This document shows positions 45,967 to 55,786 of a DNA stretch of 64,000 nt, piece after piece. Every line of letters begins with the position of its first letter. The stretch's first letter is position 1. Source of the stretch: Neptuniibacter sp. (lineage in GTDB: Bacteria; Pseudomonadota; Gammaproteobacteria; Pseudomonadales; Balneatricaceae); contig NZ_JAAEQH010000291.1 of the NCBI RefSeq assembly GCF_024231755.1, positions 1-64,000 of the forward strand, in the 5' to 3' direction. The position numbers and the translations under genes were made by a program. The notes below the pieces were generated by a model that saw nothing but the letters and a program-made list of their open reading frames with translations, ran no database searches and was not told where the DNA came from.

Positions 45967-47761
45967 GTGACGGATTAGAAAGATTCTGGCGTTGCTCCTC
46001 TTCCTGCTTTAGCAGCTTTTCTTGTAGTACAGGCAAAGATTTGTCTCGGTTATACATCATTTGAGCTTCTTGTAGTACAGCATCCCTTAGCTCAAAATCC
46101 TTTTTCTTATGGTAAGCAATGGCCAGATCTTGGTAAATTGATGTTGATGGCATAGTTTTTAAGGCTTCATTTGCCCATTCAATATATATATCAGTTGCTT
46201 CTGTCTTCCCTTGTTGCAACTCAATATACATGTTACGTCGATAATACAGGTACTCCGAATATCCTCTGAAGTACAGTGATTTTAGGCCTTCAACTATAAA
46301 TATTGGTTGGCTCTGGTTTCGTTTCAGGTAACTTATTATACCTGCATTAGCTACTTGAGACTGAGCGAGTATCCAGCTGGAAAGGGTAAATAGAACGATG
46401 AAGAAAACAGGGATACTTTTATGCGCTGCGATGGATAGTTTCTCCGTAGAAACTTCTTTTTTACCAAACTGATGTGTAAGAAAAAGTAAGAACAACAACA
46501 TGAACCAGTGGGTGTTGGAGATATAAAACGGTAACTCTACCTGGGTGTGGAGAACTATAGGTATCAGGAGCGCTGCGTAAGCTATGCCCCGTTGCCATCC
46601 CGCCTTAGCAAGCTGCATAAATGTAACGATGGCGGCGCACATGATGCCTAGAATGGCAAAAATACCTCCTTCAACCATCCAAAAAATTATTTCATTATGG
46701 GGGTGAGTAAAACGTGGATTAGTCCCGAGTGAATTACCTTCGATTTTCTGGTACTCGGCACGTTTATCCTGAAATACTTTCTGAAAACTACCCAAACCGT
46801 GGCCAAAGAGTGGCGCTTCTTTATATAGCTGCCATGAAAGATCATATACTTTCCAGCGTACATCTTTTTCCATCCCTCCAATAGCCCGATCAGCTTTGTC
46901 GGTCGCTTTTTCTAGCCCGGATGTATTTACAAGTGTTCCAGCCAGCATGCAGAAGAGAGCGATGATAAACGTAGTACGGGCATGTGGTGATACTAATTGT
47001 CTCCAGCGCCCTAATAGCATCATTAACAATCCCAATATCGCCCCCAAAAGGCCAATACGAGAACCGCTAACAGAGATAGTATAACTTGCTAAAAAAGCAG
47101 CAGTAAAAAGCGCGATTTTTATTACAGGGGATAGGCTGCTTAAGGTTGGACGGCTGATAAGGTAAAAAACTAAGATCAGCAGTGTAGCCATAAAGCTTGC
47201 TTGTAAATTAACCTGTTGGAATATCCCTATCAGCTGTCCCTTTGGTGACACGGGGAATAGACCGTACTGGTCTAGGTTAGTTTCCGTTTGTAGAAAGCCA
47301 TATCCAGCATGAATTATTCCTGCTGCGACGATTAGGTAGAGACTTCGTTCTATATGCCGAGATGTGAGGTTAAATTGAAATAAAGCGATTAGAAAAAGGT
47401 AACCGCTGATAATTACAGAAACCCTAACCAACCACTCTGTAGGGTTATTGTTGTCAGCGATATAGCCCGTAATCAGTGTTCCAATGGGGAGTAAGGCAAG
47501 TCCGAACCAATACTTGGGTAATATAAGTTTATCGGTACGTACTACGATAAAACTGGCGGTTGCGATAATCCAACCCGCTGCTATCCAGATCGTACTGTTG
47601 AAGGGAATATAAAGTCCTTCGCCACCCAGGTTGGGTTGGTAGTAAAAAGGCGCTACTAGAAACAGGATGCCGAACAGAATAAAAAAAAGCTTTTGTGGCT
47701 TTTTTAGAGAACTATCATGTTCCAACTTCAGAGCGAAGCCCATAGAATTAATTCCAATCAT
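45914..47761 (-). CDS. O-oligosaccharyl ligase (PglL/O-antigen ligase family)
   Basis: Large membrane protein of 615 aa with about ten to twelve hydrophobic helices and a C-terminal soluble tetratricopeptide-like domain. The periplasmic motif RFTHPHNEIIFWMVEGG (about 343-359) is the conserved histidine region of Wzy_C ligases, and the VSGSRIGLLGAILGL and FGHGLGSFQKVF segments fit. The Wzy_C_2-like C-terminal part suggests protein glycosylation (PglL/TfpO-like pilin glycosylation) rather than lipid A O-antigen ligation, but the substrate is not decided. The 3' end overlaps sixA by 53 bases. Confidence 0.82.
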   Translation of the reverse strand: MIGINSMGFALKLEHDSSLKKPQKLFFILFGILFLVAPFYYQPNLGGEGLYIPFNSTIWIAAGWIIATASFIVVRTDKLILPKYWFGLALLPIGTLITGYIADNNNPTEWLVRVSVIISGYLFLIALFQFNLTSRHIERSLYLIVAAGIIHAGYGFLQTETNLDQYGLFPVSPKGQLIGIFQQVNLQASFMATLLILVFYLISRPTLSSLSPVIKIALFTAAFLASYTISVSGSRIGLLGAILGLLMMLLGRWRQLVSPHARTTFIIALFCMLAGTLVNTSGLEKATDKADRAIGGMEKDVRWKVYDLSWQLYKEAPLFGHGLGSFQKVFQDKRAEYQKIEGNSLGTNPRFTHPHNEIIFWMVEGGIFAILGIMCAAIVTFMQLAKAGWQRGIAYAALLIPIVLHTQVELPFYISNTHWFMLLFLLFLTHQFGKKEVSTEKLSIAAHKSIPVFFIVLFTLSSWILAQSQVANAGIISYLKRNQSQPIFIVEGLKSLYFRGYSEYLYYRRNMYIELQQGKTEATDIYIEWANEALKTMPSTSIYQDLAIAYHKKKDFELRDAVLQEAQMMYNRDKSLPVLQEKLLKQEEEQRQNLSNPSLKQGADVSQALPQANQQ

Positions 47762-47838
47762 AAATGCTGAACAGTTTCAGCATACTACCTTAAATCTATG
47801 TTGCTGTAAGTGATTGTTGCTATTAGAAAAGGAGTCCT

Positions 47839-48681
47839 ATGGGCTGTTGCCATGAAGTTTGTCTAACTCTCCCGGAATACAGTGTGAAAGCGGTTATATA
47901 CGGGGACCCGGATGGTTTACCTGTCATTGCCCTCCATGGCTGGCTGGATAACGCGGCTAGCTTTTATGCGGTAGGTAAGCATTTGGAAGGAATCAAACTG
48001 ATCTCACTGGACCTGATTGGGCATGGGCGATCGTCCTATCGCCCAGATGGAATGCCATACCATATATGGGATAACGTCACTGACCTCTACCAGGTATTGG
48101 AACAGCTGAAAATTGATAAGACCTGTTTGGTTGGTCACTCAATGGGGGCTAGCATCGCTATGCTCTTTGCCGGGACATTTCCTGATCGGATACAGCATTT
48201 AATGGCTATCGATGGTCTGGTTCCACTTGCTTATGATGTTGATTCGCTGCCTGAGCTCCTTTCAGACGCTATAGTTAAAAGGGAGAAAATGGGGTCCCGA
48301 AATCTCAAGCCTTATAAAACAAAGGAAGATGCAGTTTCTGCCCGGATGAATGGGCGCTGGCCAGTAAGTCGAGAGGCAGCAGAGAGATTGCTGGAGAGGG
48401 GCCTAGCTAAAACAGATGACGGATATATTTGGAGTAATGATCCTCGTTTATTGATGCCTTCGCTGGTGCGTTTTAGCCCGGATCAGATAAGAGCTTTTTT
48501 GAAAGCTGTAAAAGCACAAACCACGGTTATTCGCGCCAGCAATGGGGCAGCAAATTTGATAGATGGTTGGGTTGGTGAACTTTCTAGCGCTGAACTGATC
48601 GATATGCAGGGAGGGCATCACCTTCACTTAGAGCCACATTGCGCCAAAGAGATAGCTTCTCTTCTAAATAGCTGGGTGTAG
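47839..48681 (+). CDS. Alpha/beta hydrolase
   Basis: Soluble 280 aa alpha/beta-fold hydrolase. The oxyanion loop region is ALHGWLDNAASFYAVG and the nucleophile elbow is LVGHSMGASIAML (serine at about residue 101). The histidine is likely in MQGGHHLHLEPH. An AAAAGGAGTCCT ribosome site precedes ATG 47839. The substrate is unknown; the layout suits an esterase or an acyltransferase-like enzyme. It is followed by DUF4892 and patatin genes on the same strand. Confidence 0.85.
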   Translation: MGCCHEVCLTLPEYSVKAVIYGDPDGLPVIALHGWLDNAASFYAVGKHLEGIKLISLDLIGHGRSSYRPDGMPYHIWDNVTDLYQVLEQLKIDKTCLVGHSMGASIAMLFAGTFPDRIQHLMAIDGLVPLAYDVDSLPELLSDAIVKREKMGSRNLKPYKTKEDAVSARMNGRWPVSREAAERLLERGLAKTDDGYIWSNDPRLLMPSLVRFSPDQIRAFLKAVKAQTTVIRASNGAANLIDGWVGELSSAELIDMQGGHHLHLEPHCAKEIASLLNSWV

Positions 48682-48741
48682 CGTGAGAGCAATATATTAA
48701 GTGTCATGGGAATTAGTTGGGGTCAATTAATGGAGAGAAAA

Positions 48742-49578
48742 ATGAAGCGTTTTTTCTGGATTTTATCTTTAACGCTGCTATCTGGTCTGACGATGGCTGC
48801 CAGTGATATTCATAATTCAAGTGACCTGGATTCTCTTGAGCGTTTTCCTCGTTCATTTATTGTTCAGTACGAGCAGAAGCAAAATGAAGACTACCGTCTT
48901 GTCTTGGGCGGGCTTGAAAAAATTAATGGTGTTCTTGTTACAGAAAAAGAAAAGCGTTTAGCTGGTTTACTAACACAGATTACTTATCGCATTCCAGAAA
49001 ACCACTCAGCTCAACAGGCATTTAATCATTTTCAGCGTCAGTTGACCCAGCAGGGAGCAACTGAACTTTTCTTCTGTTCAGGTCGGGACTGCGGTAGCAG
49101 TAACCAATGGGCAAATAGTATTTTTCGATACTTCCGCCTGTATGGTGTTGATAAAACACAGAGTTTTGCGAGCTACCAGCTAAATAATACCTATTTTTCC
49201 CTTTATTCAGTGAAACGCGGAAATAAGCGAGTTTATCTGCGCGTGGATGCTTTAGCTTCGCAGGTCGAAGAGGCAACTGATAAATTGCCAAATGTTTCTG
49301 GTGTAGAAATTCAGGAAACGGATAATGATATTCAGATGATTATTAATTATCTTGAGTCCTCACCTTCGGCCTCTATTTGGCTAGCGGCTTTTGATTTGGC
49401 TGCTGGGTCCAGGTCGGAACAACTGAAGAGATCGGAAACCCGATTAACCGAGTTTAAAAGTGTTCTGATTGATGCGGGTGTCGCCGTGTCTCGCATCAAT
49501 GTTCATCCTGTTGGGTCCTTCGTTCCACCGGGAGCCCTACCTAAAGACAAAATACTCATAGTCTATAGTGAAGAGTGA
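48742..49578 (+). CDS. DUF4892 domain protein (exported)
   Basis: Protein of 278 aa with a signal peptide (about 1-19, KRFFWILSLTLLSGLTMAAS) followed by the DUF4892 domain: SLERFPRSFIVQYEQKQNED, and later ELFFCSGRDCGSSNQWAN with two cysteines that may form a disulfide. C-terminally there is an OmpA-like-looking region, but the match is weak. The frame opens at 48706; the ATG at 48742 has GGAGAG upstream and begins the signal peptide, so it is preferred. Function is unknown, likely periplasmic. Confidence 0.8.
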   Translation: MKRFFWILSLTLLSGLTMAASDIHNSSDLDSLERFPRSFIVQYEQKQNEDYRLVLGGLEKINGVLVTEKEKRLAGLLTQITYRIPENHSAQQAFNHFQRQLTQQGATELFFCSGRDCGSSNQWANSIFRYFRLYGVDKTQSFASYQLNNTYFSLYSVKRGNKRVYLRVDALASQVEEATDKLPNVSGVEIQETDNDIQMIINYLESSPSASIWLAAFDLAAGSRSEQLKRSETRLTEFKSVLIDAGVAVSRINVHPVGSFVPPGALPKDKILIVYSEE

Positions 49579-49600
49579 TAGTAAAGCTTGGAGTCTTACT

Positions 49601-50491
49601 ATGACGACAGTTTCGTTAGTGCTCGGAAGTGGTGGTGCAAGGGGGTATGCCCATATCGGTGCAATCGAAGAGATTGAGCGCCGGGGGTATAAAATCGTTT
49701 CCATCTCGGGCAGTTCAATGGGCGCCCTCGTAGGTGGTATGTATGCAGCAGGTAAGCTCCCTGAATACAGAGATTGGGTGTTAACCCTTAACTGGGTCAG
49801 GGTTGTAAGGTTGCTGGATTTTACTCTGTCTCGGGGGGCAATTCGCGGAGATAAGGTGTTTATTCAGCTAGCAGAGTTGCTGGGCTCCCCCAATATCGAA
49901 GATCTGGATATTGACTATACGGCTGTTGCTGCTGATATTGCCCATCAGAAAGAGGTCTGGTATCAGAAAGGTTCACTACTTGAGGCTATCCGTGCATCAG
50001 TTGCAGTTCCTGGCCTTTTTACCCCAGTTATTAAAGAGGGACGAGTTCTTGTAGATGGGGGGGTTCTTAATCCGTTACCTATCATTCCTGCGGTCGCCGC
50101 CCAGGCCGATCTGATTATAGCCGTTGATCTAAATACCGGGGATTCCAGTCACAGCCACCTTAAATTACCCAGTAATAAGTATCTTAAGCGAAGTGGAATG
50201 AGTGATGAGTGGCATATGCCTGATGTTGAGCGTGAGCAGTCGGAAGAGGATGAAGAAATAAAGGCGAGTATCGGGGGGCGGATGGATATTCTGCTTAACT
50301 CGGTTGAAGTGATGCAGGCGAGTTTAGCTGAATACAAAATTGCGGGTTATCCGCCGGATCTGATCGTGCGTATCCCAAAAGACCTTTCCAGTTTTTATGA
50401 TTTCCATCGAGCAGCAGAATCTATCGAATACGGGCGTTTAGCGACTAGGGATAAACTTGAAGCTCTGGAAAATGGAGAACCTATTAATTGA
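49601..50491 (+). CDS. Patatin-like phospholipase (RssA-like)
   Basis: Serine hydrolase of the patatin fold, 296 aa. The glycine-rich oxyanion loop GSGGARGYAHIGAIEE is at about 7-22, the nucleophile elbow GSSMGALVGG at about 40-49, and the catalytic aspartate in DGGVLNPLP. The substrate is likely lipid acyl esters. The frame opens at 49568, but the ATG at 49601 has GGAG eight bases upstream and starts TTVSLVLGSGG, so it is preferred. It nearly abuts the convergent Smr gene (one base apart). Confidence 0.88.
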   Translation: MTTVSLVLGSGGARGYAHIGAIEEIERRGYKIVSISGSSMGALVGGMYAAGKLPEYRDWVLTLNWVRVVRLLDFTLSRGAIRGDKVFIQLAELLGSPNIEDLDIDYTAVAADIAHQKEVWYQKGSLLEAIRASVAVPGLFTPVIKEGRVLVDGGVLNPLPIIPAVAAQADLIIAVDLNTGDSSHSHLKLPSNKYLKRSGMSDEWHMPDVEREQSEEDEEIKASIGGRMDILLNSVEVMQASLAEYKIAGYPPDLIVRIPKDLSSFYDFHRAAESIEYGRLATRDKLEALENGEPIN

Positions 50492-50492
50492 T

Positions 50493-51050
50493 CTATTTAT
50501 CCCTCTTAAGCAAGACGTAAAGCGCACCAGAACCACCATCCCTAGCTTGAGCTGAACAGAAGGCCAGAACCCCATTCAGCCTTTTCAGCCATTCATTTAC
50601 ATATGATTTGATCAATGCCTGCTGGTTTCCTGATGAGTGGGACTTACCGTGAACTATGAGGACGCAGCGATTATTTCTACGTCGTGCATCGAAAATAAAG
50701 TTGCTTAGCTGATCGCGTGCCTGGTCAACGGTATAGCCGTGCAGGTCCAGACCTTGTTCCCAGGGTATATGTCCCTGTTTCAGGCGCTTGAGCAGACGAA
50801 GTTGTACACCTGGGCTGGCAAAGAGTAACTCTTCTCCAGATTCAATAAGATCTACGGCTTCATCCGAAAGCCCATCAATTACCTTATCTTCTTCTTTAAC
50901 AGCTGCCTGGCGCCGGTAGTGTTGATTGTGCGGGTCCAGCTTCGATCCAGAAGGCTTGAGATGTGCTTTGTCGTGCTTGTGCCGGGTCACGCCTTGCATC
51001 GCATCGAGAAAGGATAAATCTGTGTCTGGATCGTCATTCTGGTCTTTCAT
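50493..51050 (-). CDS. Smr-domain protein (SmrA/SmrB family)
   Basis: Protein of 185 aa with a C-terminal Smr domain. Conserved LDLHGYTVDQARDQL, VLIVHGKSHSSGNQ and GGSGALYVLLKR mark the DNA/RNA nicking fold. The N-terminal half (FLDAMQGVTRHKHDKA) resembles E. coli SmrA, but the genome position beside prmB is that of E. coli smrB (yfcN), whose product cleaves mRNA at collided ribosomes. I therefore leave the symbol open. It is divergent from prmB, 66 bases apart. Confidence 0.85.
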   Translation of the reverse strand: MKDQNDDPDTDLSFLDAMQGVTRHKHDKAHLKPSGSKLDPHNQHYRRQAAVKEEDKVIDGLSDEAVDLIESGEELLFASPGVQLRLLKRLKQGHIPWEQGLDLHGYTVDQARDQLSNFIFDARRRNNRCVLIVHGKSHSSGNQQALIKSYVNEWLKRLNGVLAFCSAQARDGGSGALYVLLKRDK

Positions 51051-51116
51051 GGTGTTCCTGAGAGAGTTTTATTAAGATGGCTGTCCTAAATTTAGCAAAA
51101 AAACGGTTCTGACTGA

Positions 51117-52043
51117 ATGAGTGATCAAGCGAATACAGATAATTCTGTTATAAATCAGCTGCATAGCTTACGTGATTATATTCGCTATGCGATGAGCCAG
51201 TTCGGTAAGCATCAAGTATATTTTGGTCATGGAACTGATAACGCCTGGGATGAGGCTACTCAGCTGGTTCTGGCGGCGGTTAATCTGCCCTGGAATGTTA
51301 ACCCTGCTGTGCTTGATGGACGTCTTACTGATACAGAAAAATTAACTGTATTGGAATATATCAGTCAGAGAGCGGTTGAACGTAAGCCTCTGCCCTATAT
51401 CACCCGTGAGTCCTGGTTCTGCCAACTGCCGTTTTATGTCGATGAACGCGTGCTGATTCCCCGTTCTCCGATAGCTGAGCTAATTGAAAACCAATTCAGT
51501 CCATGGCTCAGAGAGGGACCGGTGGAACGGGTGCTGGATCTGTGTACAGGTAGTGGCTGTATTGGTATCGCTTGTGCGTACGCTTTTGAAGAGGCTGAAG
51601 TTGATCTGGCTGATATCTCTGCGGATGCAATTGAGGTTTCCAATATCAATATCCACAAACACGAAATGGTTGATCGTGTTCATGCCGTAGAGAGTGATCT
51701 GTTTAGCAATCTTGAAGGTAGAAAGTATGACCTGATCGTTAGCAACCCTCCTTATGTTGATGAGGCTGATTTAGCTTCAATGCCAGAGGAGTATGATCAT
51801 GAGCCTGAACTGGCACTGGGTTCAGGCCCAGATGGTTTGGATATTACCCGCAAAATTCTTCGTCAGGCGAACGATTATCTGACCGAAGATGGTTTGCTGG
51901 TGGTTGAAATTGGTAACAGTGAAGTGCATATGATGGAGCAATATCCACAACTACCTCTGATTTGGTTGGAGTTTGAACGTGGTGGTAATGGGGTATTTGC
52001 TATCACTGCACAGGATCTTCTCCAATACAGAGATCAGATTTGA
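51117..52043 (+). CDS. prmB: Ribosomal protein L3 glutamine methyltransferase PrmB
   Basis: SAM-dependent methyltransferase that N5-methylates a glutamine of ribosomal protein L3. The 308 aa protein has an N-terminal helical domain, the SAM loop VLDLCTGSGCIGIACAYA and the catalytic NPPY motif in LIVSNPPYVDEADL. Length matches E. coli PrmB (310). It is followed by aroC after about 47 bases, as in E. coli. The smr gene on the other strand also matches that neighbourhood. Confidence 0.95.
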   Translation: MSDQANTDNSVINQLHSLRDYIRYAMSQFGKHQVYFGHGTDNAWDEATQLVLAAVNLPWNVNPAVLDGRLTDTEKLTVLEYISQRAVERKPLPYITRESWFCQLPFYVDERVLIPRSPIAELIENQFSPWLREGPVERVLDLCTGSGCIGIACAYAFEEAEVDLADISADAIEVSNINIHKHEMVDRVHAVESDLFSNLEGRKYDLIVSNPPYVDEADLASMPEEYDHEPELALGSGPDGLDITRKILRQANDYLTEDGLLVVEIGNSEVHMMEQYPQLPLIWLEFERGGNGVFAITAQDLLQYRDQI

Positions 52044-52090
52044 TATAATCCACGCCCCTGTTTTTAAGATAGTTTGAATGGAAGACTGCG

Positions 52091-53182
52091 ATGTCAGGAA
52101 ATAGTTACGGTAAGCTGTTCACGGTAACCACATTTGGCGAGAGCCATGGTAAAGCGTTGGGCTGCATTGTTGATGGTTGCCCTCCAGGTATTGAGATATC
52201 TGAAGAAGATCTGCAGATCGATCTGGATCGCCGTAAGCCTGGCACATCACGCCATACTACACAGCGTCGTGAGGCGGATGAAGTTGAGATCCTTTCAGGT
52301 GTTTTTGAAGGAAAAACTACGGGTACGCCAATCGGTCTTCTGATCAAAAATACTGATCAGCGCTCAAAGGACTACTCCAACATCGCGGAAACTTTCCGCC
52401 CAGCACATGCTGATTACGTTTATACACATAAGTATGGTTTCCGTGATTACCGTGGTGGTGGTCGTTCATCGGCACGTGAAACAGCTATGCGTGTTGCAGC
52501 AGGAGCGATTGCCAAGAAATTCCTGGCCTCTAAAGGTGTTGAGGTTAAAGGTTATCTGTCTCAGTTAGGTCCTATTAAGATCAACGAGCAGAACTTTGAC
52601 TGGAACGAAGTGCCAAATAACCCTTTCTTCAGCCCGGATGCTGAATCTGTCCCTCAGATGGAAGAGTACATGGACGCTTTGCGTAAAGAGGGTAACTCTA
52701 TTGGAGCCAAAATTAGTGTAGTAGCTTCAGGTGCTCCAGTTGGTCTGGGTGAGCCTATCTTTGACCGTCTAGATGCAGATCTGGCTCATGCGTTGATGAG
52801 CATCAATGCAGTAAAAGGTGTAGAGATCGGTGATGGCTTTGCTTGTGTTGAGCAGAAAGGCACAGAACACCGTGATGAGATGACACCGCAAGGGTTCCTG
52901 TCTAACCATGCGGGTGGTGTTCTGGGTGGTATTTCTACTGGCCAGGATATTATTGCCCATATCGCGCTTAAACCTACATCAAGCCTGCGTTTACCAGGTC
53001 GTAGTATCAATGACAAAGGTGAAGAGATTGAGGTGGTTACTCAGGGGCGTCACGATCCCTGTGTAGGTATCCGTGCAACGCCGATTGCAGAAGCGATGAT
53101 GGCGATTGTTCTGATGGATCATATGCTACGCGACCGTGCGCAAAATGCTGATGTTCAGAGTAATGTTCCAGTAATTACCTAA
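52091..53182 (+). CDS. aroC: Chorismate synthase
   Basis: Last step of the shikimate pathway, turning 5-enolpyruvylshikimate-3-phosphate into chorismate with reduced FMN as cofactor. The 363 aa protein opens [40 protein letters not shown] and the [18 protein letters not shown] signature are present. All signature regions are intact. It has its own RBS after prmB. A REP-like palindrome follows about 26 bases downstream. Confidence 0.97.
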   Translation: MSGNSYGKLFTVTTFGESHGKALGCIVDGCPPGIEISEEDLQIDLDRRKPGTSRHTTQRREADEVEILSGVFEGKTTGTPIGLLIKNTDQRSKDYSNIAETFRPAHADYVYTHKYGFRDYRGGGRSSARETAMRVAAGAIAKKFLASKGVEVKGYLSQLGPIKINEQNFDWNEVPNNPFFSPDAESVPQMEEYMDALRKEGNSIGAKISVVASGAPVGLGEPIFDRLDADLAHALMSINAVKGVEIGDGFACVEQKGTEHRDEMTPQGFLSNHAGGVLGGISTGQDIIAHIALKPTSSLRLPGRSINDKGEEIEVVTQGRHDPCVGIRATPIAEAMMAIVLMDHMLRDRAQNADVQSNVPVIT

Positions 53183-53207
53183 CTGCTACTCTACAGCAAA
53201 CGATTAT

Positions 53208-53231
53208 GGGGGCAGATTTAAATCTGTCCCC
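53208..53231. repeat. REP-like palindrome after aroC
   Basis: GGGGG-CAGATTTAAATCTG-TCCCC, a nearly perfect palindrome with a 14-base perfect core. It lies between aroC and the transglycosylase gene and is followed by CTTTCAG. The motif resembles the REP elements linked to REP-associated tyrosine transposases in gammaproteobacteria; it may also act as a weak terminator. Confidence 0.5.
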
Positions 53232-53283
53232 TTTCAGTTACTTACAATCGTCCCCTTCTAATCAAACTGCTACACTGCCCATT

Positions 53284-54015
53284 ATGGGTATCTATTTTAA
53301 GAAACCACTTTCCTATCTATTTCCGCTAGTAGCTCTTTTACTGATGCTACAGGCTGGATTCGTTTACTCAGATCAGATCCGTAAGATTGTTCATCCTGAT
53401 GGCCGGGTTGAATATACCAATCTCTCGGATAAACAGCGCCAGATCCACTTCACCAATAAGAGCGGAAGCTCTACCAAGAGTGTTTATAAATTCCGTAACG
53501 AAGAGGGTGTTTTAGCCTTTTCTGATCAGCGCCCGGTTAATCTGAATTTTGAGGTGTTGCGCTTTGACTGTTATGCCTGCCGCGTGAACTCAACTGTGGA
53601 TTGGTACAACACTCCTTTAAATACCAAAGCTTATCGTTCAACTGTTAAAACAATGGCTGATAAGTATGGTGTAGAAGAAGCGTTGGTCCGTGCCGTGATT
53701 CATGCAGAATCCGCTTTCCGTAAAGATGCGGTATCAAAAGCGGGTGCACAAGGGTTAATGCAGTTAATGCCTGCAACAGCTAAAGATCTCGGAGTGACGA
53801 ACCCATTCAGCCCTCAGCAGAATATAGAGGGTGGCACTAAATACCTAGCTGCATTGCTTGAGAACTTCTCAGGTGATATTACCTTAGCTACAGCTGCTTA
53901 TAATGCAGGCCCTGGCGCTGTTAGTCGTTATAAGGGGATTCCTCCTTACAAAGAAACTCAGGCTTATGTTGAGCGTGTAGCAATATTACGCAACCGGTAC
54001 GCACAACAACTTTAA
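53284..54015 (+). CDS. Lytic transglycosylase (SLT domain, with DUF4124-like N-terminus)
   Basis: Exported protein of 243 aa with a signal peptide (about 1-29, KKPLSYLFPLVALLLMLQA), a DUF4124-like beta segment (KIVHPDGRVEYTNLSDKQRQI) and a C-terminal lysozyme-like SLT domain. The catalytic glutamate is in VRAVIHAESAFRKDAVSKAGAQG, with GLMQLMPATAKDLG and AAYNAGPGAVSRYKG following. The frame opens at 53206, but the ATG at 53284 begins the signal peptide and is preferred. It ends in a four-base overlap with a convergent LysR gene. Confidence 0.88.
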   Translation: MGIYFKKPLSYLFPLVALLLMLQAGFVYSDQIRKIVHPDGRVEYTNLSDKQRQIHFTNKSGSSTKSVYKFRNEEGVLAFSDQRPVNLNFEVLRFDCYACRVNSTVDWYNTPLNTKAYRSTVKTMADKYGVEEALVRAVIHAESAFRKDAVSKAGAQGLMQLMPATAKDLGVTNPFSPQQNIEGGTKYLAALLENFSGDITLATAAYNAGPGAVSRYKGIPPYKETQAYVERVAILRNRYAQQL

Positions 54016-54869
54016 GCAATTTTCATATCCTGAGCGTAATACTCGCTACTTAAAGTGACTGCTTGAGTTACCCCAAATAGTGGATGAGGGATAGGAGAAA
54101 CGGCTAGCACAATATCTACTGCGGGAAGCGGGGGCATGTTTTCATTATCTACTGGGTACAGCCCCTCTGTCAGGCTTGATGAAGCAAGAGTTCCCAACCC
54201 CAGGCCTCGCTTAAGTAGTGTTTTTAAAGTAGCAGAACTGGAACTGGTGCAGACCAAGTCATGAAGCCTGCCCATCTTATCTAAGCCATCAATTGCCGCT
54301 GTGTGGAATTTGCAATCTTCGTCATAGAGAACCAGAGGGATAGCTTCTCTTTCTGCTAATTCAGGAAAGCCGCCGTGCACCCATAAGCCCTTGTCGTGAC
54401 GTAGGATATAACCTTCTTCTTTATCCGGAGCGCGGGTAAGTATGGCAAGGTCTATATCACCATTATCGAGATACTCTCGTAACTTTGTGCTGCTATCGCA
54501 TAAAACCTTTAAGTGCAGAGTAGGGTGTTGAGCGTGAATGATTTCCAAAAGGTCTGCTAATACCGAATCGACATAGTCATCGGGGCAGCCAATGGTCAAA
54601 GGCCTGTGGTTTTGTAGTGTGGAAAACTCGCCTACGGCTTCGTCGTGTAAAGAGACTATTTTGCGGGCATAACTGACCAACTTTTTGCCTTTTTCGGTTA
54701 AAAGAAGGTTTCGGCCCTCTTTAATAAACAGAGAGTGCCCTAAATCCTCTTCCAGCTTCTTCATCTGCATGCTGATAGCACCCTGTGTGCGATGAATCTG
54801 TTTAGCCGCACGGGTAAAACTACCAGTATCAACAAAGGCAACAAAGCTTCTTAAGGCGTCTAAATCCAT
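54012..54869 (-). CDS. LysR-family regulator (LrhA-like)
   Basis: LysR-type transcription factor of 285 aa. The N-terminal helix-turn-helix is DLDALRSFVAFVDTGSFTRAAKQIHRTQGAISMQMKKLEEDLG, close to the LrhA/HexA branch, followed by a substrate-binding domain of two lobes. The effector is unknown. It is divergent from the glutathione transferase gene (145 bases between) and may control it or itself. It ends four bases inside the transglycosylase stop region. Confidence 0.88.
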   Translation of the reverse strand: MDLDALRSFVAFVDTGSFTRAAKQIHRTQGAISMQMKKLEEDLGHSLFIKEGRNLLLTEKGKKLVSYARKIVSLHDEAVGEFSTLQNHRPLTIGCPDDYVDSVLADLLEIIHAQHPTLHLKVLCDSSTKLREYLDNGDIDLAILTRAPDKEEGYILRHDKGLWVHGGFPELAEREAIPLVLYDEDCKFHTAAIDGLDKMGRLHDLVCTSSSSATLKTLLKRGLGLGTLASSSLTEGLYPVDNENMPPLPAVDIVLAVSPIPHPLFGVTQAVTLSSEYYAQDMKIA

Positions 54870-55014
54870 CTGTTTCTCCTAGGGCATCACTAATTAGTGT
54901 TGAAAGACCGTAACAATCAGCCCTGCTAATAGGTGTTATCAAAATTAATCGTTAGTCCTGGCTTTAGCAAGTATGCAAAATAGCTCCAGTTATTCACTTC
55001 AAAGGAATTAGGAA

Positions 55015-55671
55015 ATGGAACTGATCATCGGTAACAAAAATTATTCTTCCTGGTCTTTGCGTGGTTGGTTGATGATGGAAGCATTCAATTTAAGGTTTAA
55101 AGAGACAAAACTTTTATTATTCACGGAAGATTTTTACAGCTCTTTAAGCGCACATGAAGCTGCGGATAAGGTACCCGTTCTTATTGATGAAGGTATTACC
55201 GTTTGGGACTCACTAGCTATCTGTGAGTATGTGAGCGAGCGTTACCTGAACGGCAAAGGTTGGCCAGAACATTATGCAGATCGCGCTATGGCTCGTTCTG
55301 TCAGTAATGAAATGCACTCAGGTTTTTTTGGCGTAAGAAATGAGTTGCCAATGAACTGCCGTGCTAAACGCCGGGTTGAACTTTCAGAGCAAGCCAAGAA
55401 GGATATCGCTCGCATTGATCAACTCTGGTCTTCTCTACGGAAAACTCATGCTGATCAAGGACCATGGTTATTTGGGGAGTTCTCTATTGCTGATGTGATG
55501 TACGCGCCAGTGGCACTTCGCTTCAGAACTTATGGGATCGAAGTTTCTGAAGAAAGTCAGGCTTATTGTGATGCCTTATACAATCATCCGGCTATACAGT
55601 TATGGATGAAAGATGCGTTGCTTGAAACTGAAATAGTTGAGGAAGATGAAGCCGGTGAAGAAATAGATTAA
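55015..55671 (+). CDS. Glutathione S-transferase family protein
   Basis: Cytosolic 218 aa protein with the N-terminal thioredoxin-like GST domain. GNKNYSSWSLRGWLMMEAF has the SSWSLR variant active-site region with serine, and KVPVLIDEGITVWDSLAICEYV is the glutathione-binding region. The C-terminal helical domain follows (FGEFSIADVMYAPVALRF). Substrate is unknown. AAAGGAATTAGGAA precedes ATG 55015. It is divergent from the LysR gene. Confidence 0.88.
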   Translation: MELIIGNKNYSSWSLRGWLMMEAFNLRFKETKLLLFTEDFYSSLSAHEAADKVPVLIDEGITVWDSLAICEYVSERYLNGKGWPEHYADRAMARSVSNEMHSGFFGVRNELPMNCRAKRRVELSEQAKKDIARIDQLWSSLRKTHADQGPWLFGEFSIADVMYAPVALRFRTYGIEVSEESQAYCDALYNHPAIQLWMKDALLETEIVEEDEAGEEID

Positions 55672-55786
55672 GCAGTGTGAATTAGGGCTAGATCTGTAAA
55701 TGACTGTCTGATTTGATCTAGCCCATATGACCACTATATGCCGTAGTTAGGCGTTAACCGCTGTTTAGAAACGTCCAAACTAGTAG

